This document shows positions 1-10,012 of a stretch of DNA of 64,000 bases, piece by piece. The DNA lies in the NCBI GenBank assembly GCA_016787755.1, contig JAEUUA010000023.1, positions 608,613 to 672,612 of the forward strand. Direction: 5' to 3'. Source of the DNA: Cyclobacteriaceae bacterium. GTDB taxonomy: Bacteria > Bacteroidota > Bacteroidia > Cytophagales > Cyclobacteriaceae. A program made the translations under genes and the position numbers. Numbering within the stretch: the stretch's first letter is position 1; every line of letters begins with the position of its first letter. The notes under the pieces are model-generated. The model worked only from the letters and a program-made list of their open reading frames with translations. It was not told the DNA's origin and did not search any database.

Positions 1-2
1 CG

Positions 3-3000
3 ATTCGGCTTACGAGCACACCCGCTGTTGAAAGCAATCCACATTTTTCACCCGATGGAATACTCATTGCCTTTACCTCTAATCGCTCGGGGAGTGAATC
101 AGTTTATACAGTATCTGTAAATGGTGGTGAAGCCACGCGTCATACCTGGCATCCAAGTTCAGCAACAGCACGAGGCTGGACTCCGGATGGAACAAAAATT
201 CTTTATTCTTCTACGCGCGAAACGGCTCCAGCCAGTCACGAACGACTTTGGACTGTGCCTATGCAAGGTGGACCATCTACTATGTTAGCAAAGCAATGGG
301 GAGCCAATGGGTCTTTCTCACCCGATGGTGAAAAACTAATTCTTGATCGTGTGGATCGGTGGGATATTGAATGGCGTAATTATCGTGGCGGACAAAACAC
401 TCCGTTGATTATTTTAAACTTAAAGGATTTTACAGAGACGTTGCTACCGAATGAGCGCTCTACTGATATTTTACCTGTTTGGTTAGGTGAATCAATTTAT
501 TTTTTATCGGATCGCGATGGAGTTGCTAACATTTGGTCTTATACATCAGGCTCATTAAAACAACTAACCAAGTTTACCGGTGCTGATGTAAAATGGCTAG
601 CCGGCAATGGAAATAAACTGGCGTTTGAACGCGAAGGGTATTTACATCTGCTTGATATTACAACCAGTGCGACCACTCAACTTAATATTACCATTCATGG
701 AGATTTTCCGTGGGCGGATACAAAGTGGGAAGACGTAAGTAAAACGATTCGCTCGGTTTCACTTTCGGCCACAGGCAAACGCGCTATTATGGAAGCCCGT
801 GGCGAAATTTTTACAATCCCGGTAGAACATGGTGATGCACGCAACATCACACAATCATCGGGGGCTGCGGATCGCGCTCCTATCTGGTCCCCAAAGGGAA
901 ATCAGGTTGCCTGGTTTTCTGATCAGGGTGGTAAAGGGTATTCACTAATGATTGCCGAACAGGATGGATTATCAAAACCAAAAAGTCTTTCTATTGGCGA
1001 ATCAAAATTAGGCTGGGAGCCTGCATGGTCGCCCGATGGAAAATACATTGCCTTTACGGATGATGATGTGCGCATTCGAGTTATAGATGTTTCATCAGGC
1101 ATCATTCAGACTGTTGATGTGGGTGGAACAAATATGGAACGCGGCTCCATGGGACTTGCCTGGTCGCCCGATTCGCAATGGCTTGCCTATGCAAAGACTG
1201 GAGGCAATGGATTTAGAAGCATTGTATTGTGGTCATTGAAGAATAAAAGTATTCAATTGATTACAAATTCATTTGCAGATTCATTTTCACCTGCGTGGGA
1301 TTTAGATGGTCATCATCTTTATTTTTTAGCGAGTACCGATTTAGCATTGGGTTCAGGCTGGGCTAACACCAGCTCAATGACTTCTGATCCTGTGTATGGT
1401 GCTTACGTGATCAATTTGCGCAAGAGCGATCCATCACCGTTTAAACCGCGCAGCGATGAAGAAACCGTTGAACCGGAAAAGACTCCTGAAAAGGATGCCG
1501 ACAAAGACAAGAAGAAATCAACTGATTCTAAAAAAGATAAAGAAGCGAAACCTGAAGAGAAAAAAACAGAACCTGTTGTAATTGATCTTGAAGGAATAGA
1601 ACGCAGAACGATTGCTCTGCCTATACCAAAGGCGAATTATGAACTCACACAAAACGGCCCAAGCGGATTAGTGTTTATTGCTGAACGTGTTCCTAAAGGA
1701 AATGGATTGGTACTTCATAAGTTTACGTTGAAAGATCGCGAAGCAAAAGAGTTTTTAACCGGTGTAAATCAACTAGCTGTATCAGCGGATGGAAATAAAA
1801 TGTTGGTGCGCATGGGAAGCAACTGGAAAGTGGTGAGCACCGCTACTGGAAAGGATGATAAGACACTTAATGTAAAATTGAACATCCATTTAGATCGAGG
1901 CGAAGAGTGGAAACAAATTTTTGAGGAGGCCTGGCGCTATGAACGCGATTACTTTTATGATCCCAACATGCATGGCCGCGATTGGAATGAAGTACACGTT
2001 CGTTATGCACCGCTTGTACCTTTCATAAAACATCGTACTGATCTAAGCTATATTCTTGATCAGGTAAATGGTGAACTTTCAGTAGGACATAGTTTTGTGT
2101 TTGGTGGGGACTTTCCAGAAGTCGAAAAATCAGTAGTAGGTTTATTGGGTGCTGATCTTGTGGCTGACAATAAGCACTGGAAGATCAATCGCATCTTCAC
2201 CACAGAAAGTTGGAATCCGGAATTATCAAGTCCGCTGGAGCGCCCGGGACTAAAAATTCAGGAAGGAAATTATCTTGTTGGTATTAATGGAAGAGAGCTT
2301 ACTACTGCAGACGATCCTTTTCAATATTTAGATGGAACGGCAGGTAAACAAACAGTGCTGCATATTAACAGTACTCCGGCATTTGCGGCTTCATGGAAAG
2401 AAATTGTTGAACCGATCAGCAGTGAAAATAGCTTACGCCAACGTGCATGGGTAGAAGATAACAGAAGATTGGTTGATGAATTATCGAATGGAAGATTAGC
2501 CTATGTATGGGTGCCGAATACGGGTGGGCCTGGATTTGTTTCGTTTAATCGTTACTACTTCGCCCAGCAAGACAAAGAAGGAGCTGTGATTGACGAACGT
2601 TTTAACGGTGGCGGATTGCTGGATGACTACATGGTAGATTTAATGACGCGCAGATTGCGGGCATCATTAACCAATGAAGTTCCCAATGGAGTTCCGGGTC
2701 GTTTGCCGGCTGGTATTCTTGGGCCAAAAGTTTTATTGATTAATGAAATGGCCGGATCGGGTGGTGACTTTTTCCCGTGGGTGTTCCGTCAACAAAAAGT
2801 TGGGCCACTCATTGGCACACGAACCTGGGGTGGGCTAGTAAAATCATCTGTGCATTACGCCTTGGTAGATGGTGGGGCATTGACTGCACCCGACAATGCC
2901 GTGTTTGATCCGATCAATAATAAGTGGATTGCAGAAAATGAAGGTGTGCCTCCGGATATTGAAGTGCGTCAAGATGCTGCCTCGCTTGAAAAAGGAATTG

Positions 3001-3113
3001 ATCCACAATTGGAAAGGGCAGTGAAAGAAACATTGTTGTTGGTGGATCAGGAGAAGAAGATTAAGGTTACACCGCCTCCGTTTTCTACACCCGCAAAGAA
3101 AAAGGATAATTAA
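3..3113 (+). CDS. Tricorn-like S41 peptidase with PD40 propeller repeats (5' end outside window)
   Basis: The frame is open from the first bases of the window, so the N-terminus and signal peptide are missing. The visible part starts with PD40-type beta-propeller repeats, marked by recurring SPDG and WSPDG motifs. A Lys/Glu-rich linker of about 45 residues follows (bases 1450-1580), then a tricorn C1 region, a PDZ-like segment and the S41 catalytic core. The nucleophile is the serine of NEMAGSGGDFFPW (around base 2757), followed by the GTRTWGG motif. Members of this family are large secreted or periplasmic proteases that trim peptides, with the propeller filtering substrates. The next gene starts 18 bases after the stop and probably shares the transcript. 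Family assignment is secure; the substrate is unknown. Confidence 0.93.
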   Translation: MRLTSTPAVESNPHFSPDGILIAFTSNRSGSESVYTVSVNGGEATRHTWHPSSATARGWTPDGTKILYSSTRETAPASHERLWTVPMQGGPSTMLAKQWGANGSFSPDGEKLILDRVDRWDIEWRNYRGGQNTPLIILNLKDFTETLLPNERSTDILPVWLGESIYFLSDRDGVANIWSYTSGSLKQLTKFTGADVKWLAGNGNKLAFEREGYLHLLDITTSATTQLNITIHGDFPWADTKWEDVSKTIRSVSLSATGKRAIMEARGEIFTIPVEHGDARNITQSSGAADRAPIWSPKGNQVAWFSDQGGKGYSLMIAEQDGLSKPKSLSIGESKLGWEPAWSPDGKYIAFTDDDVRIRVIDVSSGIIQTVDVGGTNMERGSMGLAWSPDSQWLAYAKTGGNGFRSIVLWSLKNKSIQLITNSFADSFSPAWDLDGHHLYFLASTDLALGSGWANTSSMTSDPVYGAYVINLRKSDPSPFKPRSDEETVEPEKTPEKDADKDKKKSTDSKKDKEAKPEEKKTEPVVIDLEGIERRTIALPIPKANYELTQNGPSGLVFIAERVPKGNGLVLHKFTLKDREAKEFLTGVNQLAVSADGNKMLVRMGSNWKVVSTATGKDDKTLNVKLNIHLDRGEEWKQIFEEAWRYERDYFYDPNMHGRDWNEVHVRYAPLVPFIKHRTDLSYILDQVNGELSVGHSFVFGGDFPEVEKSVVGLLGADLVADNKHWKINRIFTTESWNPELSSPLERPGLKIQEGNYLVGINGRELTTADDPFQYLDGTAGKQTVLHINSTPAFAASWKEIVEPISSENSLRQRAWVEDNRRLVDELSNGRLAYVWVPNTGGPGFVSFNRYYFAQQDKEGAVIDERFNGGGLLDDYMVDLMTRRLRASLTNEVPNGVPGRLPAGILGPKVLLINEMAGSGGDFFPWVFRQQKVGPLIGTRTWGGLVKSSVHYALVDGGALTAPDNAVFDPINNKWIAENEGVPPDIEVRQDAASLEKGIDPQLERAVKETLLLVDQEKKIKVTPPPFSTPAKKKDN

Positions 3114-3131
3114 AAACGAGGACATTTAACT

Positions 3132-4289
3132 ATGGACTTATCCTACATCCTGAACGAACTGGGCGAAGAGCGCGAAAATTATTTTAACGCCATTGCTCCG
3201 CCTATTATTCAAACCAGTAATTTTTCATTTCGCAATGTGGCTGAGTTTCGCACCGCGCTGGCCGATGAGTATGAAGCTATCTTGTATTCACGGGGTAACA
3301 ATCCTACGGTTGATATACTGCGCAAAAAACTGGCTGCGTTGGATGGAGCCGAGGATGCGTTAGTCTTTGGTAGCGGTATCGCTTCCATTGCCGTGCCGTT
3401 GCTTGCGTTACTTAAGCAAGGCGATCATGTGGTGAGTGTAGCTAAACCCTATAGCTGGACGGTAAAATTATTTGAACGCCTGCTTCCAAAATTTGGTATC
3501 ACCACTACGTTTGTAGACGGTACTAAAACCGAAAATTTTGAGAACGCATTACAAGCCAACACTAAACTGATTTACTTAGAATCACCCAATACCTTTACCT
3601 ACGAATTGCAGGACTTGCCCGCAGTGGCTGCGCTGGCAAAAAGTAAAGGCATTCTTACGATGATCGATAATAGTTATTGCAGCCCCATTAATCAGCAACC
3701 GTATGTGATGGGTATTGATTTAGTGGCGCAATCGGCTACCAAATTTATTGGTGGCCATAGCGATGTAGTGGCGGGTGTTGTTACGGGCTCTAAAGCTATC
3801 ATTAAAAAAATCTTTGATGCTGAGTTTCTAAATATTGGTGGAAACATTTCGCCTATGAATGCGTGGCTGTTGATCCGTGGGTTGCGTACGTTACCGATAC
3901 GTATTCAACGCGTGTGCGAGAGTACCAGGAAAGTGGTTGATCATTTAGCAGCACATCCGCGCATTGAGCGTGTGATCTTTCCTTTTCATCCCAGCTTCCC
4001 GCAATATGAATTAGCGAAAAAGCAAATGAAAGATGCAGGTGGACTGTTCAGTATGGTGTTAAAAGCTAACACACTTGAAGAAGTAGAAAAATTCTGCAAC
4101 TCATTAAAACATTTCTTTCTTGCGGTATCGTGGGGAGGGCACGAGTCGTTGGTGATTCCTTCGGCTGTCAGTATTAAACCCCATGAGTTTGATGCAACCA
4201 ATTCTACACATCGGTTAATTCGCATCTATGTGGGCTTGGAAGATGCCGATTATTTGATTTCCGATTTGAAGCAGGCGCTGGAAGTGTAA
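3132..4289 (+). CDS. PLP-dependent trans-sulfuration enzyme (cystathionine gamma-synthase/lyase family)
   Basis: The 385-residue protein has the usual length of the Cys/Met metabolism PLP family. The Schiff-base lysine is Lys204 in QSATKFIGGHSD. The upstream IDNSYCSP segment supplies the PLP-pyridine aspartate, and SRGNNPTV near residue 55 matches the substrate/PLP phosphate loop. Such enzymes make or cleave cystathionine, methionine or homocysteine in the cytoplasm. The motifs do not separate synthase, beta-lyase, gamma-lyase and methionine gamma-lyase. It lies 18 bases after the tricorn-like protease gene, suggesting co-transcription without an obvious functional link. Confidence 0.9.
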   Translation: MDLSYILNELGEERENYFNAIAPPIIQTSNFSFRNVAEFRTALADEYEAILYSRGNNPTVDILRKKLAALDGAEDALVFGSGIASIAVPLLALLKQGDHVVSVAKPYSWTVKLFERLLPKFGITTTFVDGTKTENFENALQANTKLIYLESPNTFTYELQDLPAVAALAKSKGILTMIDNSYCSPINQQPYVMGIDLVAQSATKFIGGHSDVVAGVVTGSKAIIKKIFDAEFLNIGGNISPMNAWLLIRGLRTLPIRIQRVCESTRKVVDHLAAHPRIERVIFPFHPSFPQYELAKKQMKDAGGLFSMVLKANTLEEVEKFCNSLKHFFLAVSWGGHESLVIPSAVSIKPHEFDATNSTHRLIRIYVGLEDADYLISDLKQALEV

Positions 4290-4383
4290 GGGCTAAGAAA
4301 ATTTTATGGACAGAGTAGTTTTTCAGTTTATTATGGACAATCGTATTCCTTCATTGCTCGACAAAAGAGAATAAATCCAAACT

Positions 4384-5223
4384 ATGACAAGATATTTTAC
4401 TCACGAGGAATTCGTTGCGAATTTTGGAAAAGAAATGGTATCAGCTGAGGACTTGTATAACTTATTCAAGAAAAACGGACTGACAGACAATGCGCTTGGA
4501 ACCTTTGATATAGTCTACATATCGGACAAAAAAGAGAAACTTGATTTACTCGGAGAATTTTTGACGGAGAACTACGGATTTAGGATGAAGTCTTCTGAGC
4601 AAGTTGGCGATCATTGGGAAATTGCAGGAGACACAAAACCTATCCCTGTTGACTCTGAAAATCTCCTTTATTGGGCATTGGATTTGTATGTTAAGGGATT
4701 TGAATTTGACTGCAACCTAGACGGATATGGTGCCATGATGGATCACAAGAAACCAGAGTTTCTTATAATGGACTCTACCATGGAAGATCATTATTTCGAA
4801 GCTGGACTAGACTCATACAATAAAAGAAATCTTGGGTCCGCCATTATTAATTGGACGATTGTAACTAAAATTAATCCTAAGGACCCAAACTCTTATTATT
4901 CAAGAGCGATTGCAAAGAATGAATTACATACATGGAAGTCAGCACTTAGAGACTACGATAAGGCAATTGAATTGGCTCCAGAATTTGTTGACGCAATTGT
5001 GAACAGGGCTGCACTAAAAGATGACAATGGAGACTACAGGGGTGCAATTGAAGACTATAATAGAGCTATTGAATTGAAACCAGATAATCATATGGCATAT
5101 TTCAATAGGGGTAATACGCAACTCAATCTCGGGAATAAGAAGTCAGCATGTGCTGATTGGAGTAAAGCAAAGGAACTTGGCTCGGGCTCGGCAGACGAAA
5201 GAATTAAAGAGCACTGCAAATAA
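4384..5223 (+). CDS. RraB-like domain plus TPR repeat protein
   Basis: The product has 279 residues and no signal peptide. The first 125 or so residues resemble the ribonuclease E inhibitor B fold: a segment VYISDKKEKLDLLGEFL, a short W-containing strand, then FDCNLDGYGAMM, comparable to the YDGWG ending of RraB proteins. Residues of about 138-275 hold three to four TPR units, including YDKAIELAPEFVDAIVNRA and YNRAIELKPDNHMAYFNRG. The TPR assignment is firm; the RraB-like assignment is by eye and moderate. The gene stands alone, with 94 bases before it and a non-homologous gene after it, and could be an accessory insert. A role in RNA turnover would be inference only. Confidence 0.75.
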   Translation: MTRYFTHEEFVANFGKEMVSAEDLYNLFKKNGLTDNALGTFDIVYISDKKEKLDLLGEFLTENYGFRMKSSEQVGDHWEIAGDTKPIPVDSENLLYWALDLYVKGFEFDCNLDGYGAMMDHKKPEFLIMDSTMEDHYFEAGLDSYNKRNLGSAIINWTIVTKINPKDPNSYYSRAIAKNELHTWKSALRDYDKAIELAPEFVDAIVNRAALKDDNGDYRGAIEDYNRAIELKPDNHMAYFNRGNTQLNLGNKKSACADWSKAKELGSGSADERIKEHCK

Positions 5224-5283
5224 GCCAGCCTACAATCTCCTGACGAATTAAGAACAGTGGATGCTACAACTACCGCTAACAAG

Positions 5284-5790
5284 ATGCAAAAGGTTTTACA
5301 CACTAAACTAACCGACCTCTCCCAAATCTTCGAACTATTCGAACAATCAATTCACTATCAGGAAAAGAAAGGTTATCCGGTTTGGAGAAATTATGATAAG
5401 AATGCAATCATTAAAGACATTGAAACTGGAAACCAATATAAAGTAGTTATTGATTCAGCACTAGCCATTGTATTTAGTGTTCGCTATGCGGATAAAATAA
5501 TCTGGCGGGAGTTAGATACTGGAAACTCAATTTATCTCCATCGCATTGTGGTTAATCCTGAGTTTAAAGGACACAGATTATTCGGGACAATTTTAGAATG
5601 GGCGATTGAGCATTCCAAACTAAAAGGACTGTGCAGTATTCGCATGGATACGTGGGCGGCTAACCCAACCATCATCGAATATTATAAAAGCTTTGGATTT
5701 GAGTTTGTTGAAAATTTCACCACTCCGGATAGCGAAGAGTTGCCAGTTCACAACAGAAACCTGGCGTTAACGCTATTAGAGTATACATAA
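5284..5790 (+). CDS. GNAT family N-acetyltransferase
   Basis: This is a 168-residue GNAT protein. The central strand IYLHRIVVNPEFKGHRLFG is the acetyl-CoA binding motif A region, followed by MDTWAANPTIIEYYKSFGF, the usual C-terminal N-x-x-x-x-x-YxxxGF signature. The frame could begin at a GTG at 5257, but the ATG at 5284 gives the usual family start and is preferred. The substrate cannot be predicted. It ends two bases before the convergent FKBP gene, with no room for a separate terminator. Confidence 0.88.
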   Translation: MQKVLHTKLTDLSQIFELFEQSIHYQEKKGYPVWRNYDKNAIIKDIETGNQYKVVIDSALAIVFSVRYADKIIWRELDTGNSIYLHRIVVNPEFKGHRLFGTILEWAIEHSKLKGLCSIRMDTWAANPTIIEYYKSFGFEFVENFTTPDSEELPVHNRNLALTLLEYT

Positions 5791-5792
5791 AA

Positions 5793-6524
5793 TCAATTCA
5801 CCTTAATCAACTCCACTTCAAAGATCAATGCAGCATAAGGTGGAATTTTACCAGAACCACGCTCGCCAAAACCAATTTCATAAGGGACATACAAGATCCA
5901 TTTATCGCCTTCATGCATAAGTTGCAAGCCTTCTGTCCAGGCAGGAACAACTTCGTTTAATCTAAAGGTTGCAGGCTCACCGCGTTCTACAGAACTATCA
6001 AACACAGTTCCATCGATTAGCTTACCTGTATAATGAACAGTAACATTATCTTCCGCAGAGGTTGGTTTATTTCCTTTGCCGGAAGTAATCACCTGATATT
6101 GTAAACCAGAATCTGTTACTACAACTCCCGGTTTAGATTTGTTGGCTGCTAAAAAAGCAACCCCTTCTTCTTTAAGAGCTTCAGTTTTTTTCTCCATAGC
6201 CTGCATCATATAGGTCTGCACAATCATGGAACACTCCTGTTCTTTTATAATTAAATCTTTTTTGTTGTAGATATCTTGAATTCCAAAATAAAGAGATTCA
6301 AGATCGACAGAATCACCCCCCTGATTTTTTAGGTTGGATGCAATCAAAACACCAAGCCCATAACTTGCGCGCTTAGTTTCATCATTCAGGTTAGCAACTT
6401 TGGGTTTGTTGAGTTCGGCTAATTCAGATTTTAGCTTGGTAACTTCGGCAGCCAATTCTTTTTTAGATTGCCCAACAACAGCAAGGCTAGTAAGCACAAA
6501 AAGACATACAACAATGATTCTCAT
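5793..6524 (-). CDS. FKBP-type peptidyl-prolyl cis-trans isomerase, exported
   Basis: The 243-residue protein begins with a signal sequence (MRIIVVCLFVLTSLAVVGQ). An FkpA/Mip-like helical dimerisation region of about 100 residues follows, starting with a short coiled coil (KKELAAEVTKLKSELAELN). The C-terminal FKBP domain has VTVHYTGKLIDGTVFDSS, GEPATFRL, VVPAWTEGLQLM and IPPYAALIFEVEL, all characteristic of active FKBPs. A longer reading from 6569 adds 15 residues ahead of the signal sequence and is unlikely. It probably helps fold exported proteins in the periplasm. It lies 72 bases downstream of the transglutaminase operon on the same strand and could be read through from it. Confidence 0.93.
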   Translation of the reverse strand: MRIIVVCLFVLTSLAVVGQSKKELAAEVTKLKSELAELNKPKVANLNDETKRASYGLGVLIASNLKNQGGDSVDLESLYFGIQDIYNKKDLIIKEQECSMIVQTYMMQAMEKKTEALKEEGVAFLAANKSKPGVVVTDSGLQYQVITSGKGNKPTSAEDNVTVHYTGKLIDGTVFDSSVERGEPATFRLNEVVPAWTEGLQLMHEGDKWILYVPYEIGFGERGSGKIPPYAALIFEVELIKVN

Positions 6525-6596
6525 GGTATCAACGATTAAATTTTGGAGGTGCAAATAAAACAAAAACAAGGTTGTAAAACCAATGTGTAAGATGGC

Positions 6597-7469
6597 CTAA
6601 ACCCGGGTTACATCCACTTTTACATCTACCTGTTGCGTACCCGAACTAAAAATAATTCCTTTTATAGGTGCTACATCAAAGTAATCGCGGCCAAATGCAA
6701 CGATGATATGATTGTCGGCTGGCTGCAAATTATTGGTAGGGTCAAACTCTACCCACCCAATGCCAGGAAAATAAACGGCAACCCACGCATGCGAAGCATC
6801 GGAGCCAACCAGTTTTTCTTTACCGGGTGGAGGGAAGGTTTCTAAATAACCACTTACATAGCGAGCAGCCACACCTTGGTTCCGTAGGCAGGCAATCATT
6901 AAATGAGCAAAATCTTGACACACGCCCTTCTTTAACTTAACGACTGTTTCAACAGGAGTATTGACTGTAGTAAAACCCGGTTTAAATTCTAATGAAGTAA
7001 ATATTTTTTTCATTAGAGCATTGGAAGCATTCCACAACGTATCACCTTGTGCAAAACAATCCTCCGCAAACTTTTGAATTTCTACACTATAGGGTACGTA
7101 GTGTGAGGGTAAGAGATATTGAGCAATTTCCCCATACTCATCATGCTGGGCAATTGTTGTTTTAACATTTTCCCATAGCAACTTGCTCTCGGCAGCAATA
7201 CCTGATTGAATACGGGGAAGTACATCGATCAAGCTTTCTGAAATTACTTCCAGCTTATTATGCTCTTTATAAATGGAGACAAAGTACAATGTGTTACCAA
7301 AAAAATCGGTACGATACTCTTGTTCGTCAGGAACGGGCAGCACTTTTATGTTTGATGAGAGACATTTTTGTTCCGGGAGATTTAAGGGCACTAAGCATAA
7401 CCGATTGTGAGCCGTGTTGACTAACTCCTGATACGTGTATTCGGTAATATGTTTGATCTGGTAGCGCAT
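6597..7469 (-). CDS. Transglutaminase-like cysteine hydrolase, last gene of the ATP-grasp/alpha-E operon
   Basis: This 290-residue protein has a bacterial transglutaminase N-terminal domain (residues 1-80, starting MRYQIKHITEYTY). A papain-like transglutaminase core follows, with Cys184 in KKGVCQDFAHLM, His227 in SDASHAWVAVY and Asp243 in VEFDPTNN, so the full triad is present. It has no signal peptide and is presumably cytoplasmic. It starts two bases from the stop of the ATP-grasp/alpha-E gene, which indicates tight coupling. Homologues are known as companions of circularly permuted ATP-grasp and alpha-E proteins and are thought to cleave or transfer isopeptide bonds; the substrate is unknown. 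Confidence 0.93.
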   Translation of the reverse strand: MRYQIKHITEYTYQELVNTAHNRLCLVPLNLPEQKCLSSNIKVLPVPDEQEYRTDFFGNTLYFVSIYKEHNKLEVISESLIDVLPRIQSGIAAESKLLWENVKTTIAQHDEYGEIAQYLLPSHYVPYSVEIQKFAEDCFAQGDTLWNASNALMKKIFTSLEFKPGFTTVNTPVETVVKLKKGVCQDFAHLMIACLRNQGVAARYVSGYLETFPPPGKEKLVGSDASHAWVAVYFPGIGWVEFDPTNNLQPADNHIIVAFGRDYFDVAPIKGIIFSSGTQQVDVKVDVTRV

Positions 7470-7471
7470 TT

Positions 7472-10003
7472 CTACACTTCAAATTGAAATCCTCCTTTGC
7501 TGCCTTGCGGCTGATACGTAGAATGACTAAAATATTTTGAATTCAACTTCATGGATAAATTGAAAATTTGATTTTGAAGTGAATTACAAAACTCATCAAG
7601 CTTAATTCTTTTCCCGGTTTCATCAAGGGCAACCAATTCAGAGATATCAATCAGACGAACGTTACTATAACATTCAAAAACCAATCGCGATATTTCATTA
7701 TCATTCATACCCGATTCTTTTTGAGCAAGGTTACGCGCGTATTTCAACAAGCCCTCTAACTGAGAAAACAAGGAAGTAGGATTTTGTCCATTTAAAAACA
7801 ACAAGTCGATAACGGGAATAACATCTAAGGTGGTGCGATATACCGAGCGATACGAAGAAAGGTTTTGATTACTCAATAGCAATGCTTCCAACAGTTGAAA
7901 TTCATTACTCTCATCTTTTTTTTCTGTAAGTATCGATTTAAACTGGGCAAGTTCCATCAAAATCTCTTCGATCAATTGACCCATGCGGTACATCGTGCGA
8001 CCATCACTGCGGTACATACATTGACGGGTCATCTCCGAAAAAGAAAGTAAACGACCGGTAAGTTGGTCTAACAGGGTAAGTGCATAGCGAATGTTGCCGG
8101 GCTCCAACGCAGCGATTCTTCGTTTAATATTTTCAATTTCATCAATGATGCGCCAACTGTCTACTGTCCATCGGTCGCGGGCAGCATACATAGAACGAAG
8201 CAGATTATTCAATGTGAACATAATACTGCCAGGATAATCGGCCTGACAAACAAGTTTGTGAATTTCGGGAAGCGGGTTTGCTAATAATTCTTCGTCTTCA
8301 ATAAACCCAGGATATGTATCTGTTAAGTTAGTAACTGTTTTTAAAAGCACTTTCATCGACTCCATATCGACACCGGCATTTACAAATCCTTTTTGAGTAA
8401 GCGCTCTCAACACAATTCGTATAAAACGTGAGGTGCGAACAATGCGCAGTGTATAACGACCTACCCAAAATAAATTCTCAGCAGCACGACTTGGCAGCAC
8501 CGCTTTTCGCTTCATGTCAGGCGCATGATGAATAATGGGAAGCGCTTCGCCAGCAGATTCAACCCATGTGTCTTTTGAAATTCCGCCATCCTGATTTGAA
8601 ACCAAGAAACTTCCTTTCTCAGGTGAGCACCGGGTGAGACCGCCTCGCATCATTTCGTAATTGTCTCCATTCGCAACCAGGTATGAACGCAACACCGTAT
8701 AGCGAGGATCGAGCCTTTCTTTATAAAGCACTGGGGATGTAGAGAAGGCAACTTCTTCCTGGCCTACATATTTGGAGGGATCAAATTTTATTTTGCGGAT
8801 CAGATCGTCTTTCTGTGCTTTCGAAAGTTGACTGCCCATCACCGTTTTAAAACTACCGGCACGTTCAATGCCTTTAATTACCAAGGTATCGATATGATCG
8901 ATCACATAATCCATTTCTTTTTTCTGTCCGCACCACCACGTTGCAATCATGGGAATGATTGGATCTTCGTTCAGAAAAAACTGAAACGCATTGTGAAGAA
9001 AAGCCATTAACCCAACGTTTTCCAGAATGCTACTTCCCAGCGGATTGGCAACAGCAACATTTCCTTTGCGGATCGCATGAAGCAAACCGGGTATTCCTAA
9101 CTGAGAATCTTCGCGCAATTCCAATGGATCGCAAAACATATCGTCCACTCTGCGCAAAATCACATCTACTTTCTCAAGACCTTCTACCGTTTTGATCCAC
9201 ACGAAACTATCGCGCATAATTAAGTCTTCACCTTGTACTAACGTGATACCCAAGTACGATGCAAGAAATGCGTGCTCAAAATAAGTTTCGTTTCGTGGCC
9301 CTGGCGTAAGTAGTACAATGCGCGGATTTTCTTTTCCTTGCGGAGCAATCTGAATCAGACACTGCATCAGGTTGTTGAAAAAACTACCTAACTTGGCAAC
9401 CTGATGTTGCTGAAATAATTCAGGTACCACACGACTTAATGCGCTTCTGTTTTCCAACGCATAGCCCATGCCCGAAGGCGCCTGTGTGCGGTCTTTAATT
9501 ACCCAAATGTTTCCGTCCGGCCCACGGGATAAATCGGCAGAGTACAGCGGAAGTTGAAGTCCGGGTAATTTGATTTTATCACACGGTCTTAGAAATCCGG
9601 AGTGAGAGTAGATTAATTCAGCTGGGATGATTTTGTTTTTGATAAGGATGCGATCGCCATAAATGTCATCCAATATTTTGTCCAGTACAAAAGCGCGTTG
9701 CTTCATACCGCGTTCAATGTAACTCCAATCATTTGACGGAAGAACGAAAGGAACCGCATCGAGCAGCCACGGACGATTTAATCCGTTGCTGTCACCATAC
9801 ATATTGTAGGTCACCCCATTTTCTTGCAACAACTTCAATAACTCCTGATGTCGATTTTTTAATTCTTCAACACCAAGGGTATCAATGTTTGTAATTAGTT
9901 TTTTCCAGGCTTCACGCACCTGATCATGTTGATCGAAGCATTCGTCAAGGGCAGTTTGATTGGTGAAATATTCGGCTGAGAGATTCTGAAGAGAAGGTTG
10001 CAT
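7472..10003 (-). CDS. Circularly permuted ATP-grasp (type 2) fused to alpha-E domain
   Basis: This is an 843-residue two-domain protein. Residues of about 60-480 are a circularly permuted ATP-grasp ligase (DUF404/DUF407), with GPDGNIWVIKDRTQAPSGMG near 160, LLTPGPRNETYFEHAFLA near 230, and VDVILRRVDDMFCDP and NPLGSSILENVG near 280-330. Residues of about 515-830 form the helical alpha-E domain (DUF403), starting LPSRAAENLFWVGRYTLRI. In many bacteria the two parts are separate adjacent genes; here they are fused. ATP-grasp enzymes of this group are predicted to form amide bonds between a carboxylate and an amine, but the product is not established. It sits 9 bases from the upstream DUF2126 gene and 2 bases from the downstream transglutaminase. 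Confidence 0.93.
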   Translation of the reverse strand: MQPSLQNLSAEYFTNQTALDECFDQHDQVREAWKKLITNIDTLGVEELKNRHQELLKLLQENGVTYNMYGDSNGLNRPWLLDAVPFVLPSNDWSYIERGMKQRAFVLDKILDDIYGDRILIKNKIIPAELIYSHSGFLRPCDKIKLPGLQLPLYSADLSRGPDGNIWVIKDRTQAPSGMGYALENRSALSRVVPELFQQHQVAKLGSFFNNLMQCLIQIAPQGKENPRIVLLTPGPRNETYFEHAFLASYLGITLVQGEDLIMRDSFVWIKTVEGLEKVDVILRRVDDMFCDPLELREDSQLGIPGLLHAIRKGNVAVANPLGSSILENVGLMAFLHNAFQFFLNEDPIIPMIATWWCGQKKEMDYVIDHIDTLVIKGIERAGSFKTVMGSQLSKAQKDDLIRKIKFDPSKYVGQEEVAFSTSPVLYKERLDPRYTVLRSYLVANGDNYEMMRGGLTRCSPEKGSFLVSNQDGGISKDTWVESAGEALPIIHHAPDMKRKAVLPSRAAENLFWVGRYTLRIVRTSRFIRIVLRALTQKGFVNAGVDMESMKVLLKTVTNLTDTYPGFIEDEELLANPLPEIHKLVCQADYPGSIMFTLNNLLRSMYAARDRWTVDSWRIIDEIENIKRRIAALEPGNIRYALTLLDQLTGRLLSFSEMTRQCMYRSDGRTMYRMGQLIEEILMELAQFKSILTEKKDESNEFQLLEALLLSNQNLSSYRSVYRTTLDVIPVIDLLFLNGQNPTSLFSQLEGLLKYARNLAQKESGMNDNEISRLVFECYSNVRLIDISELVALDETGKRIKLDEFCNSLQNQIFNLSMKLNSKYFSHSTYQPQGSKGGFQFEV

Positions 10004-10012
10004 GCAGGCAAA

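Noticed and set aside
5257..5284. GTG start of the GNAT gene
   Set aside because: It adds nine residues without family support, while the ATG at 5284 gives the usual start.
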